This document shows, piece by piece, positions 33,489 to 39,347 of a stretch of DNA of 39,347 nt. Made by a program: the position numbers and the translations under genes. The notes under the pieces are model-generated. The model saw only the letters and a program-made list of their open reading frames with translations. It searched no databases and was not told the origin of the DNA. This DNA comes from Humidesulfovibrio sp. (GTDB taxonomy: Bacteria > Desulfobacterota > Desulfovibrionia > Desulfovibrionales > Desulfovibrionaceae). The stretch lies in contig NZ_JAUYFU010000010.1 in NCBI RefSeq assembly GCF_030689645.1, forward strand, positions 1-39,347, read 5' to 3'. Within the stretch, counting starts at the first letter, position 1, and each line of letters starts with the position of its first letter.

Positions 33489-35306
33489 ATGCCCCGCACG
33501 AATTTCTCTGGCCGCAAGTGCGCCGCCGCCAGCCGCACCGCAGCAATAGGCTTGCGCAATGCAGCCCTGGTTCTGGCCTTTTCGCTGTGCGCCGCCTGCG
33601 CCCCCATGACCAGGCAGGCCCCGCAGCCCCGGCCCATGACGCCCGGCGCAAGCGCCACCTACGACTATCTTGAATACCAGGCCCTGCTGCAGCAGATGGC
33701 CCGCACGGCCAGCGTGTCGCGCATGTCTCCCGAAGCATTCGCCCGGACCCTGGACCTGCAAAAGGCCGCCGCCCAGGCCCTGGACCGCGTCATCGCCAGA
33801 GAGCCCTCGCCCTCATTGTATATGGACAAGGCCTTCCTGTTCTGGAACCCGGAGCAGGCCAGCGAGGCGCGGGCCATCGTTTCCGCAGGCTTGGCCAAAT
33901 ACCCGAATGACTACAACCTGAACGCATCGCTGGCCAACGCCTACCTCATGGAAAACAATCTTTCCGAGGCGGCCAAGGTTCTTTCCACCTACCTTGCCCA
34001 CCAGGAGAACACTCCCCTGCGCGAACGCCTGGGCCAGCTTTATGTGGACTCCGAACAGCCGGGAAAGGCCCTGGAGACCCTGAAGCGCATCCCGGCCAAG
34101 GAGCGCTCTCCCGAGGCCCTGTTCCAGTTGGCGCGGGCCGAGGCGCGCATGGGCCACCGTCCCGCAGCCATCGAAGCGCTGAAGAAGCTGGTAAAGCAGA
34201 ACCCCGACCACCTTGAGGCCTGGGTTGAGATGGCCTTCCAGCAGGAGCTGGACAAGGACTACGCCGCGGCTGTGGGCACCTACACCAAAATCCTGGAGCT
34301 CGGCTCCACCCGCGAAGACATCCGCCAGCGCATCGAAAACGGCGGTGGCGAAGGACGCGAGGACATCCGCCTGCGCGTGGTCGCCCTTTGGCTCAAGCTG
34401 AACAACCCGGACAAGGCGCTGGACGCCGCGCTGGCCAGTTCCGGCAGCAAGGCCTTCATTCTGGCCGCGTCGCTCCTGTTCTTGAACGAGAGCTACTCGG
34501 CCCAGGCCAGCACACTGCTGGACGTGCTGGCAACCCAGCCGCCGGTGCCAGGCGAATATTTCTTCTACAAGGCCGTCATCGCCCACGATGGCGAAGGCAA
34601 CCCGCAGAAGGCGCTGCAGTTCCTCGACCTGGTGCCAGAAAGCGACGCGCACTACAGCCAGGCCCTGCAGTTCCGCATCCAGCTTCTGTACACCCTGGGC
34701 CGCGAGCACGAGGCCGTGGCACTCATGGAGCAGGGCAAACGACTGTACCCCGGCCAAAGCCGCTTTCCGCTGCTGCAGGCAGGCTATCTCATCGAAAAGA
34801 AGCGCCTGGACGAGGCGCGCGGAGTGCTGGAGCTGAGCCTGAAGGACCGCCCGGACGACGAGGACCTTTTGTACCAGTATGGCGCCGTCCTCGACCGCCA
34901 GGGCGATCGCAAGACGGCCATCGGCATCATGCAGAAGATTGTGGAGAAGAACCCGGACCACGCCGATGCCCTCAACTACATCGGCTACTCGCTGGTGGAG
35001 GACAACCGCGACCTTGAGCGCGCCCTTGGCCTCATCCGAAAGGCCGACCGCCTCAAGCCCGAAAACGGCTACATCGTCGACTCCCTCGCCTGGGCATATT
35101 TCCGCCTGGGCAAGCTGGACGAGGCCTGGAAGCACATCCAGCGCGCAGTGAACCTGTCCAAGGACGACCCCACCATGTGGGAGCATTACGGAGACATCGC
35201 CCGGCAGTCCGGACGCGCGGCGCAGGCCAAAAAGGCCTACCAGAACGCGCTGAAGTTCAACCACGAGGACCCGGACCGCATCAAGAAGAAACTGGGAAGC
35301 AAATGA
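33489..35306 (+). CDS. Large TPR-repeat lipoprotein
   Basis: A 605-residue protein with a lipoprotein-like signal ending SLCAAC (Cys37; the -3 residue is Cys rather than the usual Leu, so Cys34 is also a candidate). After a linker, tetratricopeptide repeats run over most of the length (about 55-600), with clear units near ALDRVIAREPS, LVEDNRDLERALGLIRKAD and AKKAYQNALKF. TPR lipoproteins scaffold outer-membrane or secretion machinery. The start is ATG at 33489 with GAGG; a GTG at 33477 overlapping the HD stop is the alternative. Its stop overlaps the next start by four bases. Confidence 0.85.
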   Translation: MPRTNFSGRKCAAASRTAAIGLRNAALVLAFSLCAACAPMTRQAPQPRPMTPGASATYDYLEYQALLQQMARTASVSRMSPEAFARTLDLQKAAAQALDRVIAREPSPSLYMDKAFLFWNPEQASEARAIVSAGLAKYPNDYNLNASLANAYLMENNLSEAAKVLSTYLAHQENTPLRERLGQLYVDSEQPGKALETLKRIPAKERSPEALFQLARAEARMGHRPAAIEALKKLVKQNPDHLEAWVEMAFQQELDKDYAAAVGTYTKILELGSTREDIRQRIENGGGEGREDIRLRVVALWLKLNNPDKALDAALASSGSKAFILAASLLFLNESYSAQASTLLDVLATQPPVPGEYFFYKAVIAHDGEGNPQKALQFLDLVPESDAHYSQALQFRIQLLYTLGREHEAVALMEQGKRLYPGQSRFPLLQAGYLIEKKRLDEARGVLELSLKDRPDDEDLLYQYGAVLDRQGDRKTAIGIMQKIVEKNPDHADALNYIGYSLVEDNRDLERALGLIRKADRLKPENGYIVDSLAWAYFRLGKLDEAWKHIQRAVNLSKDDPTMWEHYGDIARQSGRAAQAKKAYQNALKFNHEDPDRIKKKLGSK

Positions 35307-36244
35307 ACCGAATTCCATTCCGCCATAGCCCGGTCCTGCGCCGGGCGCTGATCCTGCTGGCCCTTCTGGCCGTGGGCGCCTGCGCGCCCAGGATCGAGCT
35401 GCCCCGCCACGACGAGGCGGCCTCCGACCTGGCGGCCTTCCGCGCGCGCTTCGTTGCGCCCGGCCCCCAGGGTTCCGGCGTGGCCGTGCGCGCCAGCCTC
35501 CTGTACTCCACGCCAAGCAAGTCCAACCGCACGGACGTGCAGCTCTTCGGCGACTATGACCGGCCCCTGCGCCTCGACGTGCGGGCGGGCTTCGGCACCA
35601 TGCTGGCCCTGATGCGCGAAGACCAGAGCGGTCTGCTGGCCTTTTACCCGGACAAGAGCCGGGCCTACGCCCACAGCGACCCGATCATCGGGGCGCAACT
35701 CCTGGGCTTGCCCTTCCCCTTCGCCCTGCGAGACCTGGCCCTGGTGATGGCCGGTCACTTCGGCACCCTGGTGCCGGACGAGGCTGCGGCGGTGCGCGCA
35801 ATTCCTGGCGGAGGCTTCGCCTTCAGCTACGACAAAGGCCCGGTGCGGCTGCTGGTCATAGACCAGTACGGCAGGCCAGAACGCATGGAGGGCCTGCTCT
35901 CCCAGCACTTCAAGGCCCAGGTGGAGCGCGAGGGCGCGTCGGTTTCCGGCCCCCGAGTGTGGGGCCTGGCGTTCTCGGGCTACCCCGAAGACGAAGGCGA
36001 CCCGGTTGGTCCGGCCAAGACCCTCACCCTCACCCTGCCCAAGGGCGACAGCGCCGTGCTGCGCGTGCGCTCGGTGGCCACGCGCGCCGAGGCCTGGTCC
36101 ACCAAGTCCCTGACTTTGACGCTGCCCGCAAATGCGGAGTTCATTTCCCTGGAGCGGCAGGCCGTGCCGGCCCAGGTGCGCGATGTAATCACCGGCGGAG
36201 GAAACGATGAACGCAGAGAACCTGGACCCGCTGCTGGAAGCTGA
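35303..36244 (+). CDS. LolB-like outer-membrane lipoprotein
   Basis: A 313-residue protein. The lipobox is VGAC (Cys27). The body is a beta-rich fold with VAVRASLLYSTPSKSNRTDVQLFGDYDRPLRLDVRAGFGT in parts, a pattern like the LolB/LolA half-barrel that carries lipoproteins to the outer membrane. The start overlaps the TPR gene stop (ATGA). The partner TPR lipoprotein fits an outer-membrane role. The fold call is by pattern only; it could be another DUF4292-type lipoprotein. Confidence 0.65.
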   Translation: MNRIPFRHSPVLRRALILLALLAVGACAPRIELPRHDEAASDLAAFRARFVAPGPQGSGVAVRASLLYSTPSKSNRTDVQLFGDYDRPLRLDVRAGFGTMLALMREDQSGLLAFYPDKSRAYAHSDPIIGAQLLGLPFPFALRDLALVMAGHFGTLVPDEAAAVRAIPGGGFAFSYDKGPVRLLVIDQYGRPERMEGLLSQHFKAQVEREGASVSGPRVWGLAFSGYPEDEGDPVGPAKTLTLTLPKGDSAVLRVRSVATRAEAWSTKSLTLTLPANAEFISLERQAVPAQVRDVITGGGNDERREPGPAAGS

Positions 36245-36521
36245 GGCCAAGCCCGGCTTCTTCGGCACCTTCGCCCTGGGCCTCAAGGTCTGGGGCCGCG
36301 AAATGCGCCGCCTCATGACCAGGCAGGCCAAGCTGCACGAGGTGCGTCAGCTTGAAACGCGGCTTCGTGAAGAAACCGCGCTGCTGGCGAAGCTCGACGC
36401 CGCGCCCGGACCGGAGCGCGACCTGTGCCTGCGGCAGATCGAAATGCTCAAGCTTGAAATCGCCCGGCTTCGGCGCGAGCAGGAAACTGCCGAGGCCAAG
36501 CCTCCCTGCGGCCGCGCCTAG
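36207..36521 (+). CDS. Small coiled-coil protein, unknown function
   Basis: A 104-residue soluble protein. GGAGG stands five bases before the ATG at 36207. It overlaps the end of the lipoprotein gene by 38 bases in another frame. Residues about 40-95 form a charged coiled coil (KLHEVRQLETRLREE and IEMLKLEIARLRREQE), and the N-terminal 30 residues are amphipathic. The family is not known to me. Translation is coupled to the preceding gene. Confidence 0.75.
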   Translation: MNAENLDPLLEAEAKPGFFGTFALGLKVWGREMRRLMTRQAKLHEVRQLETRLREETALLAKLDAAPGPERDLCLRQIEMLKLEIARLRREQETAEAKPPCGRA

Positions 36522-36565
36522 AAACCATGGCCCAACCCCCAAGCCCACAACCCCAGGAGGAGCAG

Positions 36566-37039
36566 ATGCAAAGAACTGTGCTCATCGCCTCCGACCACGG
36601 CGGATTCGTGCTCAAAACCGCCCTCATCCAAGCCCTGCGCAACGCCGACTGCATGGTGGAGGACCTGGGGCCGGACTGCACCGGTTCCTGCGACTACCCA
36701 ACCTACGCCGACAAGCTCTGCAAGCGGCTGCTGGACGCGGGAGAAGACGGCCAGAACGGGCGCATGCTCGGCATCCTGGTGTGCGGAACGGGCCTGGGCA
36801 TGTCCATGGCCGCCAACCGCAACCCCGGCATCCGCGCCGCGGTGTGCACCTGCGAGTTCATGGCCCGCATGGCTCGCGCCCACAACAACGCAAACGTCCT
36901 CTGCCTGGGCGAGCGCGTGGTGGGCCAGGGCCTGGGCCTCGACATCGCCCGCGACTTCCTCGCCGCGAATTTTGAAGGCGCACGCCACCTGCGCCGCATC
37001 AGCCAGTTCGACACGCTGACCAACCCCACCAAACCCTGA
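36566..37039 (+). CDS. rpiB: Ribose-5-phosphate isomerase B
   Basis: Interconverts ribose-5-phosphate and ribulose-5-phosphate. SDHGG (9-13), the catalytic Cys73 in VCGTGLGMSMAANR (72-85) and the His/Arg in MARAHNNANVLCLGERV are present. AGGAGG five bases before ATG 36566 decides that start; another ATG at 36527 lacks one. The product has 157 residues. It precedes tkt by 39 bases, so the two pentose phosphate enzymes are made together. Confidence 0.95.
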   Translation: MQRTVLIASDHGGFVLKTALIQALRNADCMVEDLGPDCTGSCDYPTYADKLCKRLLDAGEDGQNGRMLGILVCGTGLGMSMAANRNPGIRAAVCTCEFMARMARAHNNANVLCLGERVVGQGLGLDIARDFLAANFEGARHLRRISQFDTLTNPTKP

Positions 37040-37078
37040 CGGCGTTAACCCGCCCAACCATATCAAGGATCGACCTCC

Positions 37079-39049
37079 ATGGCACAGACCATCGCACCCG
37101 ACCAGCTTGTGGTGAACACCCTCAAAGGCCTCATCATGGACGCCACCCGCGCCGCAAACTCCGGCCACCCGGGCGGCGCCATGAGCTCCGCGGACTTCGC
37201 CAGCGTGCTCTATTCGGAGTTTCTGAACTTCGACCCCGAGCGCCCCACCTGGTTCAACCGCGACCGCTTCGTTCTTTCCGCCGGACATGAGTCCGCCCTG
37301 CTGTACGGCCTGCTGCACCTGGCCGGACTCATCGACGACACCGACCTGGCGGGCTTCCGCCAGTTGGGCAGCCGCACCCCCGGTCACCCGGAGCACGACG
37401 TCACCCCCGGCGTCGAGGCCACCACCGGCCCGCTGGGCCAGGGCTTCGCCATGGCCGTGGGCATGGCCCAGGCAGAAACCTACCTGCGCGCCAAGCTCGG
37501 CAAGGATGTGGTGGACCACCACACCTACGTGCTGGCGAGCGACGGCGACATGCAGGAGCCCGTGGTGTTCGGCGCGGCCTCCCTTGCAGGCCTGTGGGGC
37601 CTGGGCAAGCTCATCGCCTACTACGACTCCAATAAGGTTCAGCTGGCCGGCCCGGTCTCCCGCGTGGACAAGACCGACTACGCCAAGGTCTTCGCCGCCA
37701 TGGGCTGGCACGTGCAGGAGGTGGACGGCCATGACCGCGACCAGATCCGCGCAGCCATCAAGAAGGCACAGGGCCAGAAGAAAAAGCCCAGCCTGATCAT
37801 CGGCCACACGGTCATGGCCAAGGGAGCGGCCACCCGCGAGGGCGACTTCGGCACCCACGGCGAGCCCCTGGCCCCTGAGGAGATCGCCGCCACCAAGACC
37901 AGCATGTGCCTGAACCAGGGCATCTGCTTCGAGGTGCCAGCCGCAGCCAAGGCCCACTTCCAGGCCCGCTTCCCGGAGCTCAAGAAGCGCTCCAAGGCCT
38001 GGCAGGAGGCCCTTGGCCGCAAGATCAAGAAGGCCGACGCCGAGTTCCTGGCCTTCTGGAAAGCCATGAACACGGGCCGCGCCGAACTTCCCATGGCCAT
38101 GCCCGGCTTCGAGCCCGGCAAGAAGATCGCCACCCGGCAGGCCTGGGGCGCATGCCTGAACGCCATGAAGGACTTCCTGCCCAACCTCGTGGGCGGCAGC
38201 GCGGACCTCGACCCCTCGAACCAGACCGCGAAATTCCGCGACGCCGTGGGCATCTTCGGCCAGGACAACCCCCTGGGCCGCAACCTGTCCTTCGGCGTGC
38301 GCGAGTTCCCCATGGCCGCCATCCTGAACGGCATGGCCCTGCACGGCGGCGTCATCCCCTTCGGCGCCACATTCCTCACCTTCTCCGACTACTGCCGCAA
38401 CGCCATCCGCATGTCGGCCCTGCAGAAGCTGCCCGTGCTGTACGTGTTCACCCACGACTCGTTCCACGTGGGCGAAGACGGCCCCACGCACCAGCCCATC
38501 GAACAGGTCATGACCCTGCGCATGATTCCCGGCATGACCATGCTGCGCCCCGCCGACGCCAATGAAACCGTGGCCGCCTGGAAGGTCGCCATGACCCATC
38601 AAGGCCCCGTGGGCTTGGCCCTCACGCGCCAGAAATTGCCCGTGTTGGATGCCGCCAAGGCCGCCCAGGCATTCAAGGGCGCCTACATTCTGGAAGAAGG
38701 CAGCACCACACCCAAGCTCATCCTGATTGGCAGCGGCTCGGAGGTTCACTTGGCCGTGGAGGCTCGCAAGGTCCTTGAGGCCCAGGGCATTTCCACGCGA
38801 GTGGTTTCGATGCCCAGTTGGGAGCTCTTCGAAGCCCAGCCCAAGAGCTATCGAGAAGAAGTGCTGCCGCCCGCCCTTCAGGCGCGCGTATCCATCGAGG
38901 CGGGCATCACCACGGGCTGGCAGCGCTACGCTTCCACCTGCATCGGCCTCGATCACTTCGGCGCCAGCGCCCCAGCCGAGATTCTGTTTGAGAAGTTCGG
39001 CCTCACGGTTGAAAAGGTCGTGGCTGCAGCGAAAACAGCGCTGAGGTAA
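37079..39049 (+). CDS. tkt: Transketolase
   Basis: Transfers two-carbon units between sugar phosphates with thiamine diphosphate. NSGHPGGAMS (27-36) gives the conserved His30; the cofactor Mg site is in SDGDMQEPV...YYDSNK; the catalytic Glu is in GVREFPMAAILNG; and HDSFHVGEDGPTHQPIEQ is the Pyr-domain signature. The three domains are complete in 656 residues. It closes the plus-strand run. No clear terminator follows. Confidence 0.97.
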   Translation: MAQTIAPDQLVVNTLKGLIMDATRAANSGHPGGAMSSADFASVLYSEFLNFDPERPTWFNRDRFVLSAGHESALLYGLLHLAGLIDDTDLAGFRQLGSRTPGHPEHDVTPGVEATTGPLGQGFAMAVGMAQAETYLRAKLGKDVVDHHTYVLASDGDMQEPVVFGAASLAGLWGLGKLIAYYDSNKVQLAGPVSRVDKTDYAKVFAAMGWHVQEVDGHDRDQIRAAIKKAQGQKKKPSLIIGHTVMAKGAATREGDFGTHGEPLAPEEIAATKTSMCLNQGICFEVPAAAKAHFQARFPELKKRSKAWQEALGRKIKKADAEFLAFWKAMNTGRAELPMAMPGFEPGKKIATRQAWGACLNAMKDFLPNLVGGSADLDPSNQTAKFRDAVGIFGQDNPLGRNLSFGVREFPMAAILNGMALHGGVIPFGATFLTFSDYCRNAIRMSALQKLPVLYVFTHDSFHVGEDGPTHQPIEQVMTLRMIPGMTMLRPADANETVAAWKVAMTHQGPVGLALTRQKLPVLDAAKAAQAFKGAYILEEGSTTPKLILIGSGSEVHLAVEARKVLEAQGISTRVVSMPSWELFEAQPKSYREEVLPPALQARVSIEAGITTGWQRYASTCIGLDHFGASAPAEILFEKFGLTVEKVVAAAKTALR

Positions 39050-39347
39050 TACGCTCACGTCATCGGGTTTCAAGACCCCATTTCAGCAATCGAACGTCTG
39101 CCCATGCTTTCCAGCCACCAGGCAATTTTCCGCTGGCTTGGCAGTGGCCTGCTCCGGGTACTGATATGAAATCGGGATGATGGCGCGCAATTCGACGCAC
39201 CCCTTCAACCCGGATTTTGCGTTTGATGCTGATTGAAAAACGGGCTCTTCGGATTTGCGGAAGCAGAAAAGACGAAACACCAAGACACCAAGACGCCAAG
39301 CAAACCTTTGAACACCCAAGCGACAGGTCGCCGGATCCCGCCTAGCG
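39050..39347. other. Right-end stretch with no gene seen
   Basis: A minus-strand frame open over 39083-39319 has no ribosome site and no recognisable features. A short octamer-like direct repeat of about three units (ACACCAAG-type) lies at 39275-39301. No terminator or promoter could be named. Confidence 0.45.

Noticed and set aside
36518-39073. Minus-strand frame of about 850 codons opposite rpiB and tkt
   Set aside because: Antisense to two well-conserved enzymes; no ribosome site or domain.
39083-39319. Minus-strand frame of 78 codons at the right edge
   Set aside because: No ribosome site and its start lies in the short direct repeat; likely non-coding.

Overview
The window looks like chromosome of a GC-rich, anaerobic, Desulfovibrio-type member of the Desulfobacterota. 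Reasons: rex sits beside a separate F0 operon (atpZ-atpI-atpB-atpE), an arrangement I recall from Desulfovibrio vulgaris; a methionine synthase lacks the reactivation domain; a short ArgA-type acetyltransferase is present; and repeats of the 'GTCCAGAGGG...CCCTCTGG' kind occur, which I associate with these genomes. The assignment rests on protein resemblance and gene order read by eye, not on a search.

Layout. 1-1440: 3' end of an MgtA-type Mg2+ P-type ATPase and its terminator. 1441-5290: a small accessory island holding a one-helix Ser/Asp-repeat protein, an unrecognised 305-residue protein, purine-rich octamer repeats, a tyrosine recombinase, and a run of five back-to-back palindromes. 5291-8627: YmdB-type phosphodiesterase, tyrS, and a glycerol dehydrogenase-like gene. 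8911-10569: phoU and pstB behind a Pho-box-like direct repeat; pstB carries an in-frame amber codon. 10614-13942: cheD, exported acetolactate decarboxylase, a glycosyltransferase-like gene and an AMIN-domain protein. 14034-16619: rex and the F0 genes, with a Rex-like palindrome in front of rex. 16876-21712 (plus strand): Lon-like protease, an unknown partner, a LysM lipoprotein and a SPOR lipoprotein. 21696-24453 (minus): cysK-cysE, HIT hydrolase, IHF/HU protein. 24739-31489 (minus): aguB with a membrane protein, preceded by a metH-tlpA-NAT-hpt-DUF3426 operon. 31725-39049 (plus): a seven-gene run of rpoH, HD-domain protein, TPR lipoprotein, LolB-like lipoprotein, coiled-coil protein, rpiB and tkt.

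How it fits together. Most of the window is housekeeping: cysteine and methionine synthesis, purine salvage, pentose phosphates, ATP synthase and phosphate control. The regulatory signals fit the neighbouring genes: a Rex-like site next to rex, a Pho-box-like repeat before pstB-phoU, and rpoH leading an envelope-lipoprotein operon. The most unusual items are the amber codon in pstB, which is followed three bases later by a GTG that could restart translation; the island with its Ser/Asp-repeat protein and palindrome cluster; and the mixed cheD-budA cluster. I found no tRNA, rRNA, CRISPR array or insertion sequence. No clearly new multi-gene system was identified.
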